DNA of 45,458 bases from Gammaproteobacteria bacterium (GCA_018819105.1 JAHJQV010000039.1:1-45458); one strand, 5' to 3'. Numbered from the stretch's first letter, positions 25,325 to 33,858 are shown. Translations and numbers: made by a program. Notes: generated by a model from the sequence alone, not told the origin.

Positions 25325-26134
25325 ATGGAAAAGCTACTAATCCCGCTTGCACTTTTGCCTATTGTGGCAGGGTTTCAGTTCGGTCGTATTTGGGAGCCTA
25401 CCCGCTACCAGATTGCTCGATCCGATGGACAAAAACTGTATCTCACATCGGCATACTATGGCTATTTTATCGCATTAGCATTATTCGCCTCAATCTGCTC
25501 ATTTGACTGCTGGATACTGGATTTGTGCTCTGTGCACGAGCGCTGTTTTGGGCATTTCGCTGGAGTGACATTTGTGCTGTCGCCACTGGTCGCATGGCCA
25601 GCTGCAAAGTTATTGAATCTGTTCGTGAATGAATATGATTACTGGAGCAAGGCAGTAGAGTCCAATGAGTTGGAAAAGACCTTACTCTATGCCAGAATTG
25701 ATTCCGAATCTGTCATGGTGACTCTGAGCAACAACAAGGTGTACGTTGGCTATGTCACCATCATCGCAGATCCCAACCAGCAGCATGATCGAGATTGGAT
25801 AGAGCTGTTTCTGACACTCTCTGGCTATCGGGATGGCGAATTCAGAGTTCACTACACACTCAATTACTTAGAAATGATGGCAAAAACACTGTTCGCAGAT
25901 GAGCAAAATAAAGAGCTGGACAGCAATCAGCCTGAGGTGGAAGCTGAGAACTCAGAATCTGTGCAACAGAGTAAGCAGGATGACAAGGATATGGCTTATC
26001 AGAATTTCATGATAGCCTTGCCGGTGTCAGAAATCATTTCGGTACACCGTTATGATGCGAAGATCGCTTTGCTGGCGCAACAAGCGCAAGATACTGCTCA
26101 AACAGAAACGCCAGACGATCGGCATCACCACTGA
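25325..26134 (+). CDS. Conserved hypothetical membrane protein with C-terminal cytoplasmic domain
   Basis: The 269-aa product has hydrophobic segments at about 3-20, 44-66 and 80-100. A soluble region follows with SESVMVTLSNNKVYVGYVTIIADP and IELFLTLSGYRDGEFRVHYTLNY. This 'vmvtL.n.KVYVGyv...LSGYRD' pattern occurs in unnamed small membrane proteins of many bacteria (from memory); its function is unknown. It is more AT-rich than its neighbours, suggesting recent acquisition. The last ~100 bp overlap, tail to tail, the 3' end of the restriction-modification gene, and the final residues (TAQTETPDDRHHH) look like fill-in from that DNA. The original C-terminus may therefore have been replaced. Confidence 0.65.
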   Translation: MEKLLIPLALLPIVAGFQFGRIWEPTRYQIARSDGQKLYLTSAYYGYFIALALFASICSFDCWILDLCSVHERCFGHFAGVTFVLSPLVAWPAAKLLNLFVNEYDYWSKAVESNELEKTLLYARIDSESVMVTLSNNKVYVGYVTIIADPNQQHDRDWIELFLTLSGYRDGEFRVHYTLNYLEMMAKTLFADEQNKELDSNQPEVEAENSESVQQSKQDDKDMAYQNFMIALPVSEIISVHRYDAKIALLAQQAQDTAQTETPDDRHHH

Positions 26135-28850
26135 ACTTGCGTCGGCTGTAGGCGGCGTCCACGGCGCGATCAAGTGCCTGATGTGCTTTCAGCAGATTGG
26201 CGGGCATGCTGCGTGGATCGTACAGATCGGCCAGGCTGGCATCGGCATGGCTGGCTCTGGCGGCGAGCACCGCGCGGGCATGTTCGGCGATGTTTTCACG
26301 CTGGGTGTCGCTGATGTTTTGTGGCCAGGGGAAGTTGTTGTAGACGATACCGGCTGAATAACGATACCTGCTCTCTAGCCTTCCACATACTCCTCGTACC
26401 CAGGCCATGTGCATGGTTGATGTGATGACCCCAAAGTGAAATTGAGTAGCGCCCGGAATTATCAGGCAAAGATTGCTTGCAATCACGGTTGGCGGCATAA
26501 AACCGATTGGAATATGCTCTCGTCGCTCAGACGAAACACTGGGGATCAGAAGATAGCTAACCTCCTCGTGAGAAACAAAAGCGAATTGTGATGGAGTGCT
26601 TGATAACTGCTTTGTGGCATCTCGCTTGCTTGCACATCGAAATGCTTTTACTGCGTCCAGGCGATCAAGAACATCATCACACTTCCGAAGTAAACTCGGA
26701 TCAATATCTAAAAGCCATAGGCAGTATCTGGGCTTGTCATTTATGAATTCTTTGGAGCCGAGGAAGCGGCGAACATAAGGGGCAAAATCTGGACATTTTT
26801 GTAACAACTGATGACGGTCAGATTCTGATAAAATTAAATTTCCACCATCTATAGGCTGATTTCCGAATTTCATTTGTGGGACATCAGATATAGCTAGAAC
26901 TCTTCTGCTTAGCACCACATCCGGCGCATCAACCAGATAAGGGTTAATGTTGCTGGCCTTGAGCGCCTGCGGTTCCGATTTTGGCGTCAGATAATCATAG
27001 ATGACCTTTGGCAGCGTGTCGTCACAACCCAGCCCGATGATGACGCAGTGCACAGCGGCCTTGCCACGTGCTTCATTGCTCCATTGAAAAGTGCGGTGGG
27101 CAAACTGGATGCGCATGCCGCGCTGCAGCAGCCATGGCCACAGCACGCCAACCTGCTCGCCCTGGGTAATGGAGTTGGTGGAGACAAAGCCGATTCTGAT
27201 GGCTTTGTTGCCGGGCTGTGCAAAAATCTCTTCCTGCAATGCGTCTGCCTGGTCGTCAACACTCGCAGTACCTGCCTCGCTGCCGTGCAGGTAATCCACC
27301 GCCTTGAAGTACCAGGCGCTGACGTAGTCGAGAATGCCATGGCTTTTCAAGCCATGGCTGGCGCGTGCCAGATCCCTGCGCTGTGCGGGTGTCATCATCT
27401 TGGAGCCGATAAACGGTGGATTGCCGAGCAGGTAGCTGAGTCGATGCGGCGGAATCAGCTCGCTCCAGTCATGCTGCAAGGCATTCGCGTGGACGATATG
27501 CGGACTGGTAGTGAGCGGGATGCGGGCAAAATACATGCCGAACTCGGCACCGACGCGCATGTTCATCTGGTGATCGGTCAGCCATAGCGCCACCTGGGCG
27601 ATCAGCGATGGAAACTCTTCGATTTCGATGCCATAGAACTGGTCCACGTCCAGCTGAATGATGCTGTGCACATCCAGCATCATCTGACTGCTGGCGCGTG
27701 CTGCGCGCAGCACCTCCAGCTCCAGCAGACGCAACTCACGATAGGCGACCACGAGAAAGTTGCCGCAGCCGCAGGCAGGGTCAAGAAAGGTCAAAGAGCG
27801 CAGCCGCTTGTGAAATTCCAGCAGCTTGTTGCGCTGCGTTTTGATGGTTTCGAACTCAGCACGTAGCTGATCCAGAAACAATGGCTTGATCAGTTTCAGT
27901 ATGTTGCTTTCTGAAGTGTAATGAGCACCCAGGTTGCGGCGTGCCTTTTGATCCATGATGGACTGAAACAGCGCACCGAATATGGCGGGTGATATGGCGC
28001 TCCAGTCCAGTGCACAGGCATCCAGCAGCGCCTCACGCAGTGCGCGGTCAAAGTCGGCAATGCGGATGGGCTCGGCAAACAGTTTGCCGTTGACATAGGG
28101 AAACTGTGCCAGTTGCTCGTCAATGTTGCGTGCACGCTGCGCTTCTGGCGTGTTCAGAACCTGGAAGAAGCGAGCGAGCATGCCGCCCAGGTCGGAACCG
28201 TCTTCACGCGAGCGCTGCTCCAGCCATTCCTGAAAGGCATGCGCAGGCTGGAAGATGCCGGTGTCGTCGGCAAACATGCAGAACAGCAGACGTACCAGCA
28301 ACACTTCCAGATCGTGACCAGTGTAGCCAAACGCCTTGAGCTGATCATGCAGCTTGCCCATGCGCTCGGCGGCCTTAATGTTGACCGGGTTTTCCGGCCG
28401 AATCTCCTGCGTCTGGTAACCCGCGATGAAGCCAAACAGGCGGATGTGAGCGGGCAGCTCAGCGGTCAGCAGTTCGGATTCCGAGTCCTGCTCCAGATCA
28501 TACAGCCGGATGCGCTCGAAATCAGAGACAATGATGTAGCGAGGCAGATCACGGTGCTTGAGTCCGTCCAGATACTCAAGCGCCTGCATGTGGGCCTTGT
28601 GCAGCGGCTTGCCGCGCGACTTGTGCTCGGCGATCAGCACACCAGGCCAGAAGCAATCGATGTAGCCGCTGCCGCCACCAAGCTTTTCCACCCGCTTTTC
28701 AAAGCTGTAAACCCTGGAGCGATGCATGCCGAACACGGCAAAGAACTCATTCCAGAAGGTCTGAGCCTCGCCGCGTTCATAGCTGGCATCCTGCCAGTCG
28801 CGAGCAAAGCGGGTCGCGCGATCGCGTATGTCATTCCACGATAGTGGCAT
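26034..28850 (-). CDS. MmeI-like type IIL restriction-modification enzyme (nuclease and DNA methyltransferase in one chain)
   Basis: The 938-aa length and order match MmeI. The N-terminal PD-(D/E)XK nuclease has Asp65 in YIDCFWPG and Glu75-His-Lys77 in IAEHKSRGKP, with the same Asp-to-ExK spacing as MmeI. A helical spacer follows (~150-340). The gamma-class N6-adenine methyltransferase has SAM motif I FLDPACGCGNFL (357-366) and catalytic NPPF (477-480, LLGNPPFIGSKMM). A target-recognition region and a C-terminal helical tail (SLADLYDPRSMPANLLKAHQALDRAVD) complete it. Such enzymes modify one strand and cut about 20 nt away. The recognition sequence cannot be read here. It stands alone, with no S subunit, and ends in a convergent overlap with the membrane-protein gene. 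Confidence 0.88.
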   Translation of the reverse strand: MPLSWNDIRDRATRFARDWQDASYERGEAQTFWNEFFAVFGMHRSRVYSFEKRVEKLGGGSGYIDCFWPGVLIAEHKSRGKPLHKAHMQALEYLDGLKHRDLPRYIIVSDFERIRLYDLEQDSESELLTAELPAHIRLFGFIAGYQTQEIRPENPVNIKAAERMGKLHDQLKAFGYTGHDLEVLLVRLLFCMFADDTGIFQPAHAFQEWLEQRSREDGSDLGGMLARFFQVLNTPEAQRARNIDEQLAQFPYVNGKLFAEPIRIADFDRALREALLDACALDWSAISPAIFGALFQSIMDQKARRNLGAHYTSESNILKLIKPLFLDQLRAEFETIKTQRNKLLEFHKRLRSLTFLDPACGCGNFLVVAYRELRLLELEVLRAARASSQMMLDVHSIIQLDVDQFYGIEIEEFPSLIAQVALWLTDHQMNMRVGAEFGMYFARIPLTTSPHIVHANALQHDWSELIPPHRLSYLLGNPPFIGSKMMTPAQRRDLARASHGLKSHGILDYVSAWYFKAVDYLHGSEAGTASVDDQADALQEEIFAQPGNKAIRIGFVSTNSITQGEQVGVLWPWLLQRGMRIQFAHRTFQWSNEARGKAAVHCVIIGLGCDDTLPKVIYDYLTPKSEPQALKASNINPYLVDAPDVVLSRRVLAISDVPQMKFGNQPIDGGNLILSESDRHQLLQKCPDFAPYVRRFLGSKEFINDKPRYCLWLLDIDPSLLRKCDDVLDRLDAVKAFRCASKRDATKQLSSTPSQFAFVSHEEVSYLLIPSVSSERREHIPIGFMPPTVIASNLCLIIPGATQFHFGVITSTMHMAWVRGVCGRLESRYRYSAGIVYNNFPWPQNISDTQRENIAEHARAVLAARASHADASLADLYDPRSMPANLLKAHQALDRAVDAAYSRRKFSGDADRLAFLFEQYLALVAPAKRSSHHNGVPK

Positions 28851-28914
28851 CAGGGCATCCTGTCAGGCATTGGTCAATGTTACAGCATGGTGGGTGTGGC
28901 ACAAGTGGGTATGA

Positions 28915-28926
28915 ATGACATGTCAT
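28915..28926. promoter_or_regulatory. 12-bp perfect palindrome upstream of the restriction-modification gene
   Basis: ATGACATGTCAT is a perfect palindrome 65 bp before the start codon of the MmeI-like gene, in the ~250-bp divergent region shared with higBA. It could be an operator, but no regulator gene of the controller-protein type is encoded next to it. Confidence 0.3.
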
Positions 28927-29069
28927 CATATGCTGGGATACTTTGTTAGTGACATGGGAGATGCCACCATACTGCTTGACGTGTTGCTGTGAACGGATCT
29001 GTGTGATGTGGCAAATGACCCGGCAAGACTGGTCGCTTAAACATGATTGAAGCGACAACGATAATGTAT

Positions 29070-29098
29070 TTGCATGCCTACCGTGAATGCGTTAATCT
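29070..29098 (+). promoter_or_regulatory. higBA promoter with short palindromes, predicted leaderless
   Basis: The -35 TTGCAT (29070-29075) and -10 TAATCT (29093-29098) have a 17-nt spacer. The expected transcription start, 7 nt after the -10, is the A of the higB ATG (29105), so the toxin mRNA may be leaderless. GTTA-atc-TAAC (29091-29101) overlaps the -10. GTCGCTT/AAGCGAC (29032-29038 and 29050-29056) lies upstream. Either could be the HigA operator for autoregulation. Confidence 0.55.
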
Positions 29099-29104
29099 AA
29101 CAAC

Positions 29105-29395
29105 ATGATTGCTTCATTCGGGAATCGGGTAACTTCCGACCTGTTCCACGGTATTTCGAGCGCGAAGGCGCGTCGATTGCCGCCACAGATCAAAGAGTCG
29201 GTACTGAGCAAGCTCGATATACTGAATGCAGCAACATCGTTTGATGACCTGCGATCTCCTCCGGGGAATCGTCTAGAAGCCCTGAAGGGTGATTATGCAG
29301 GATTCCACAGCATTCGTGTCAACGCTCAATGGCGCATCATGTTCCGGTGGAATGATAGCAGTGCCTATGATGTGAGCGTCATTGATTACCACTAG
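29105..29395 (+). CDS. higB: HigB-type toxin (RelE/ParE superfamily mRNA endonuclease)
   Basis: The 96-aa protein begins MIASFGNRVTSDLFHG. Its middle part KLDILNAATSFDDLRSPPGNRLEALKGDYAGFHSIRVNAQWRIMF, listed here only as landmarks at about residues 38-82, matches the HigB core. The conserved NRLEAL and H-SIRVN-QWRI elements contribute RNA-cutting residues. HigB cleaves mRNA on the ribosome when free of HigA. It precedes the antitoxin, the usual higBA order, with 15 bp between them, and shares the promoter just upstream. Confidence 0.9.
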   Translation: MIASFGNRVTSDLFHGISSAKARRLPPQIKESVLSKLDILNAATSFDDLRSPPGNRLEALKGDYAGFHSIRVNAQWRIMFRWNDSSAYDVSVIDYH

Positions 29396-29410
29396 AGGTA
29401 GAGGTGGGGT

Positions 29411-29701
29411 ATGATCCCGAGCAATAGAACAGCAACACATCCTGGCATAATTCTGCTGCATGAATTTCTGCAGCCTATGGGCGTGAGCCAAAAGGCATTT
29501 TCTGCTCATTTGGGTGTTCCCATTCAGCGGATCAACGAACTTGTTCGTGGTAAGCGTGGCGTTACGCCAGATACCGCATGGTTGCTGTCGGAAGCGCTCA
29601 CTACCAGCCCTGAGTTCTGGCTTAATCTGCAGGCAACACATGATCTTTCGGCAAATCGACCGCAGCGCCACATCAAGCCATTGGCTGCAGCCAGTGCCTA
29701 G
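29411..29701 (+). CDS. higA: HigA-type antitoxin (XRE/HTH family), C-terminus set by a MITE
   Basis: The 96-aa helix-turn-helix protein has the HigA opening THPGIILLHEFLQPMGVSQKAFSAHLGV. The recognition helix region IQRINELVRGKRGVTPDTAWLLSEAL and the trailing SPEFWLNLQATHDL are also present. It neutralises HigB and represses the promoter. A Shine-Dalgarno (agaggtggg) precedes the start. Its stop codon TAG (29699-29701) is the outer end of an inverted repeat that bounds the MITE-like element following it. The last residues may therefore be shorter than the ancestral protein; the core is intact. Confidence 0.9.
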   Translation: MIPSNRTATHPGIILLHEFLQPMGVSQKAFSAHLGVPIQRINELVRGKRGVTPDTAWLLSEALTTSPEFWLNLQATHDLSANRPQRHIKPLAAASA

Positions 29702-29883
29702 CCCGCATTATTCATGAATTGGCGTAACGAGATGCTGCCAGAACGTGTAGCTGTGGTGTTTCGCGACCGAACGAACCGCAGGCGTACTTGAACAGTACGT
29801 TGAGGATTCGTGACCGAGCAAAACGCCGCAGATGCGCGGGCTGGAGGCATCGCAGTAGCCAGGTTCATGAATAATGCGGGCTA
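29699..29883. mobile_element. MITE-like element A (185 bp)
   Basis: A perfect 20-bp terminal inverted repeat bounds it: tagcccgcattattcatgaa at 29699-29718 and its complement at 29864-29883. There is no coding capacity, and TA sits at both ends. The interior holds a small hairpin (cgtact/agtacg). It abuts higA and shares its right end with element B. The family is not recognised. Confidence 0.75.
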
Positions 29884-30048
29884 GGAGCCTGTCGGATTTG
29901 ACCGATCGTAGCGAAGGAAAGCCGGTTGGAGTCAGATTTTGCGATCTTTTGAGGCGAATAGTGTGCCTATGCAACGATGAAGATCGGAGAATCTGGCCCA
30001 ATCCGGATTTTCAGCAGTAGATCAGTGTTAAGTCCGACAGGCTCCTAG
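29882..30048. mobile_element. MITE-like element B (167 bp)
   Basis: Terminal inverted repeats of 18 bp with one mismatch (taggagcctgtcggattt at 29882-29899; complement of taggagcctgtcggactt at 30031-30048) enclose non-coding sequence. Both ends are part of a CTAG tetranucleotide, consistent with insertion at a TA/CTAG target. It directly follows element A. Confidence 0.75.
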
Positions 30049-30115
30049 CACCAAATGATGGAACAAGCGCGGGGGATGATGGTGGGAAGATTCAGCCGAC
30101 GCATGGCCAGTGCTA

Positions 30116-30391
30116 GTGTACCCCGCCGGATATACTGTGACATTCAGAGCGCGTCCTGAGGCTGCAGTACAAGACGCGGATCGTAGTGGCTGGGCAGTGA
30201 ATGGCAAGCCCTTGACAAGGATTGCAACGCCGTCATGCAGCCTCAGGGGCGCTCCCACAGGGCGAGCCGGAAAGCACTCATCCGCTGTGTTAAGGCTCTT
30301 GGCCATGGAGTGGCCATGACCTGCGAGCCATGCCTTGCGGCTAAGTGCTTTCCGACTCGCTGAACGTTACAGTATTTCCGGCGGGGTACAC
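30116..30391. mobile_element. MITE-like element C, complete copy (276 bp)
   Basis: Inverted repeats of 32 bp with three mismatches (30116-30147 and 30360-30391, outer sequence gtgtaccccgccgga) bound a non-coding interior. Two internal hairpins are visible: cctgaggctgca/tgcagcctcagg on the left, and gagccggaaagcac/gtgctttccgactc on the right around a tggccatggagtggcca palindrome. The right half recurs, inverted, at 45321-45458. The left flank is CTA. Confidence 0.85.
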
Positions 30392-30503
30392 CAGGAAACA
30401 CCGGGTCGTATTGCCACACGTAAGCTGAACCGGAGCCCGGCCTGCGTCGGCATGCCAGGCTCTAGCTGGTGAAGATAATCTGATGGGTTTCGATGTTTTG
30501 GCA

Positions 30504-30538
30504 GCGAGGCCATCAGTGATGGCCTCGCCTTGTTTTTT
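30504..30538 (+). terminator. Rho-independent terminator (plus strand)
   Basis: A perfect 10-bp stem (gcgaggccat/atggcctcgc, loop cagtg) is followed by cttgtttttt. It has no intact plus-strand gene just upstream other than higBA beyond the MITEs. It sits 20 bp after the stop of the large minus-strand BNR gene, where the hairpin could also mark that transcript's end. The 30392-30503 stretch before it holds no gene that I can recognise. Confidence 0.75.
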
Positions 30539-30558
30539 CCGCTGAATGATTCCTGCGC

Positions 30559-33500
30559 TCAGAGCAAAAACGGTCGCAGCTGCAGCAGCGCCGGCAGTTG
30601 CTGGCGTATGAACCATTTGCTCAGACCGGCAGTGTTGGGGGCACCGATGCCTTCGCGCTCGTTCCAGTCGGCACGGCTGATGCGTTGCAGTGGCTCGATG
30701 TTATTGCGTTGCAGTATGCGGTTGGCACGCGGCAGTTGTTGTTCCAGCAGTTTGTCGGTTTCAGTTTGCGCTGTGGCCAGTTGCTGCAGCAGCTGCTGCT
30801 GTCGCTCAAGCTGGGTGTCGGTGGGGCGGCCGTCATAGCCACTGACATCTCCGTAGAGTTCGCCCAGGCGTTCGCGCAGGCGTTCCTGCCCGCTGATGAA
30901 GCCGCCTTCGCGCACCGCCAGCGTGCCGCTGTGTTCGTCCAGCCGGTCGGCAATGCGCTTGAGATCGCGGGCATTGCTGCCGGACAATTCGTCGGCCTGC
31001 TCGCGCATGGCTGCCGCCAGTTCATCCACCGAATCCAGCATGTAGGTCAGATCGGCCAGGGTGTTGTACAGCTCCAGCGTGACTTGCTGCTGCAGCTGGC
31101 GGTCTTCCGCGCTGTGCGGTGAGCGTGGATCGGGCACCAGTTCCACGCTGCTGTTGAGGGTCTGTTTGCCCTTGATCAGCTCTATGCGGTAGCTGCCCTC
31201 GGGCAGGCGCGGGCCGACGAAGCCGGGCACCAGGCTGGTGGCGGCGGGGAACTTGGGTGGTTTCAGCCGCATCGGCCAGGCCACGCGGTTGATGCCTCTG
31301 CGCTTGTCGCCGGGCAGGCTGGTGATGAGCTGATCATTGCTGTCGTAGACATTGATCTTGAGATCACCAAGCAGGTGCCGTTTTTTCAGGTAGTAACTGA
31401 TCATGGCCGCTTCCGGCGGGTTTTGCGCGATGAACTCATCGTTGCCGCCAAACGACTGCAGCGCGCCGCCGCTGTACATGATGCCGGGGCGGGACGGCAG
31501 CAGGGCGACGTTGTCAGCGATGATCCCGGCGCTCAGTGCGCGCAGCGGCGTGATGTCGTCGATGATGTAGATGCCGCGGCCATGGGTGGCAAGAATCAGG
31601 TCGTGGTCACGCTCGTGGATACTGATGTCGTGGACGGCCACCGGCGGCAGGTTCTCCTGGAAGCGGGCCCAGCGCTGACCGCCATCGAGACTGATAAAGA
31701 GACCGAATTCGGTGCCGACGAACAGCAGCTGCGGGTTTTCCAGATCCTGGCGGATGACCCAGACGTAGCCGTTGATGTCGTCGCTTGCCAGCGAAGTCCA
31801 GCTCTGGCCATAGTCGGTGGTGCGGTAGACGTACACATTCATGTCACCACTGCGGTGGCCGTCGGCGGTCAGGAAGGCGGTGCCGGGATCATGTGGGCTG
31901 GCTTCGACTCGGGAAATCCAGGTACCTGCTGGCAGATCGGGAATGTTGCCGGTGACGTTGTCCCAGTCCTCGCCGCCGTTGCGGGTGACGTGCACCAGGC
32001 CGTCATCGCTGCCGACCCAGATCAGACCGGCATCCAGTGGCGATGCGCTGATGGTGTAGAGGGTGGTGTTGTTCTCGGCGGTGGAATTGTCGATGGTGAT
32101 GCCGCCGGATTCCAGCTGACGCTGGCGTTGGGGATCGTTGCTGGTCAGATCCGGTGAGATGGTCTGCCAGCTTTCGCCGCGGTCGGTGCTGCGATGCAGG
32201 TACTGTGAACCGTAGTAGATGGTGCCGGGCGTGGCACGGCTTAAGTGCAGCGGGGTGTTCCAGTTGAAACGCAGCTTGCTTTCGTCATCGCGGGCAATGG
32301 GGGCAATGCTTTTCACTTCGCTCAAGCTGCGGTTGATGCGCATCAGCTTGCCGCCCTGGTATTCGGAATAGACGATGTTGTCGTCGAACGGATCCACCGC
32401 TACCCAGAAACCATCGCCGAAACCGACGTTGTCCCAGTCGGCGTTGGTGACGCCACCGGGACCGCGTGACGGCCCCGCCCAGCTGCCGTTGTCCTGCAGA
32501 CCGCCATACACCTGGTAGGGGATCTGCTGGTCATGGCTGACATGATAGAACTGCGAGATGGGCAGGTTGCGCGCGAAGTTCCAGTTGTTGCTGCGGTCAT
32601 GGCTGATGTAGAGACCGCCATCGGTGCCGAGCAGCACCTGCTGCGGATTGTCCGGATTGATCCACATGGCATGATGATCAGGGTGGATGCCTACGCCGAA
32701 GCCGGAGCCGAACAGTGAGGTAAAGCTGTTGCCGCCGTCCTCGCTGACGCTGGTGGTGAAGGCTGGTCGGTAAACGCGCTCATGGTCCGTGGGATCGACC
32801 ATGAGTTCGCCGAAATAAAACGGTCGCATCTGCACGTTGGAGGCGTCGCTCATGCGCTGCCAGCTGTGGCCAAAATCGTCGGAGCGATAGAGGGCGGTGT
32901 CTGCCGATTCCACATTGGCATAGACCACGCTGGTGCGTGACGGCGCGATGGCCAGTGCAATGCGGCCCAGCTCGCCTTCAGGCAGGCCCTGTTCCAGGCG
33001 TTGCCAGCTGTCACCGCCGTCGAGGCTGCGATACAGGCCACTGCCGGGGCCGCCGGAGCGGAAAAAGTCCGGTGAGCGGCGGAAGTCCCACATCCCGGCA
33101 TAGAGGATGTTGGGTGCCGACGGGTCCATGACCAGATCGCCGCAACCGGTGTTGTCGTCGACGTACAGCACCTGTTCCCAGTTTGCTCCGGCGTCGCTGC
33201 TGCGGTAGACACCGCGCTGCGCATTGGCGCTCCAGGCCTGACCCAGGGCGCAGACAAACACGGTGTCACTGTCGTCGCTGCTGACTTCAATCGCGCTGAT
33301 GTGCTCGGACTGCTCCAGACCCAGCGACTGCCAGGTCTTGCCTGCATCGCTGGAACGGTACACGCCGGTACCGACCGAAACGCTGTTGCGCACCCAGGGC
33401 TCACCGGTGCCGACCCAGATGGTGTCGCTGCTGGATGGATCGATGCGGATGGCGCCGATGGATTGGCTGTGGTCGTCAAACACCGGCTCGAAAGTGATGC

Positions 33501-33729
33501 CGGCGTTACTGGATTTCCACACTCCCCCGCTGGCGGCACCGACATAGATGTTGAGCTTGCCGTCGATCTCGACCGCATCCAGAGCAGCAATGCGACCGCT
33601 CATGGTGGCCGGGCCCAGCGCGCGGGCACTGAGACCGCCGAAGGTGTAGCTGTCAATGTCGATTTGGGCTGACAGCGGCAGACTGCCGGCCAGCAGGCCG
33701 AGCAGGGCGAATTTCAGGGTGGTTTGCAT
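30559..33729 (-). CDS. Large secreted sortilin/VPS10-like BNR-repeat protein
   Basis: The 1056-aa product has a signal peptide (FALLGLLAGSLPLSA). It then has many BNR/Asp-box motifs of the S-x-D-x-G-x-x-W kind: VWKSSNAGITFEP, VYRSSDAGKTWQS, VYRSSDAGANWEQ, LYRSLDGGDSWQR, LHRSTDRGESWQT, VYRTTDYGQSWTS. These form one or two large beta-propellers (residues ~20-740) as in sortilin-like 'glycosyl hydrolase, BNR repeat' proteins. The C-terminal ~300 residues contain a beta domain (INVYDSNDQLITSLPG) and a long coiled-coil-like helix region (~880-1010). Such proteins are periplasmic or exported; no catalytic residues can be named. A GGAG Shine-Dalgarno precedes the ATG at 33729. Confidence 0.85.
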   Translation of the reverse strand: MQTTLKFALLGLLAGSLPLSAQIDIDSYTFGGLSARALGPATMSGRIAALDAVEIDGKLNIYVGAASGGVWKSSNAGITFEPVFDDHSQSIGAIRIDPSSSDTIWVGTGEPWVRNSVSVGTGVYRSSDAGKTWQSLGLEQSEHISAIEVSSDDSDTVFVCALGQAWSANAQRGVYRSSDAGANWEQVLYVDDNTGCGDLVMDPSAPNILYAGMWDFRRSPDFFRSGGPGSGLYRSLDGGDSWQRLEQGLPEGELGRIALAIAPSRTSVVYANVESADTALYRSDDFGHSWQRMSDASNVQMRPFYFGELMVDPTDHERVYRPAFTTSVSEDGGNSFTSLFGSGFGVGIHPDHHAMWINPDNPQQVLLGTDGGLYISHDRSNNWNFARNLPISQFYHVSHDQQIPYQVYGGLQDNGSWAGPSRGPGGVTNADWDNVGFGDGFWVAVDPFDDNIVYSEYQGGKLMRINRSLSEVKSIAPIARDDESKLRFNWNTPLHLSRATPGTIYYGSQYLHRSTDRGESWQTISPDLTSNDPQRQRQLESGGITIDNSTAENNTTLYTISASPLDAGLIWVGSDDGLVHVTRNGGEDWDNVTGNIPDLPAGTWISRVEASPHDPGTAFLTADGHRSGDMNVYVYRTTDYGQSWTSLASDDINGYVWVIRQDLENPQLLFVGTEFGLFISLDGGQRWARFQENLPPVAVHDISIHERDHDLILATHGRGIYIIDDITPLRALSAGIIADNVALLPSRPGIMYSGGALQSFGGNDEFIAQNPPEAAMISYYLKKRHLLGDLKINVYDSNDQLITSLPGDKRRGINRVAWPMRLKPPKFPAATSLVPGFVGPRLPEGSYRIELIKGKQTLNSSVELVPDPRSPHSAEDRQLQQQVTLELYNTLADLTYMLDSVDELAAAMREQADELSGSNARDLKRIADRLDEHSGTLAVREGGFISGQERLRERLGELYGDVSGYDGRPTDTQLERQQQLLQQLATAQTETDKLLEQQLPRANRILQRNNIEPLQRISRADWNEREGIGAPNTAGLSKWFIRQQLPALLQLRPFLL

Positions 33730-33787
33730 GGCATCATTCTCCGCAGCTTGCCCGCAGCCGATGCGTTTGCCGCTGGTGCAGGCGGGG

Positions 33788-33822
33788 ATAAAAAAAGCGC
33801 CGATTCGCTCAGAATCGGCGCT
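33788..33822 (-). terminator. Rho-independent terminator of the LolA-like gene
   Basis: On the minus strand the stem agcgccgatt/aatcggcgct (loop ctgagcg) is followed by T6-7. It lies 37 bp after the stop of the LolA-like gene and 59 bp before the BNR gene, so these two genes are probably separate transcripts. Confidence 0.9.
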
Positions 33823-33858
33823 GTGATCAGGTGTTCATCGGGGCGGTGTGAGCTGGCT

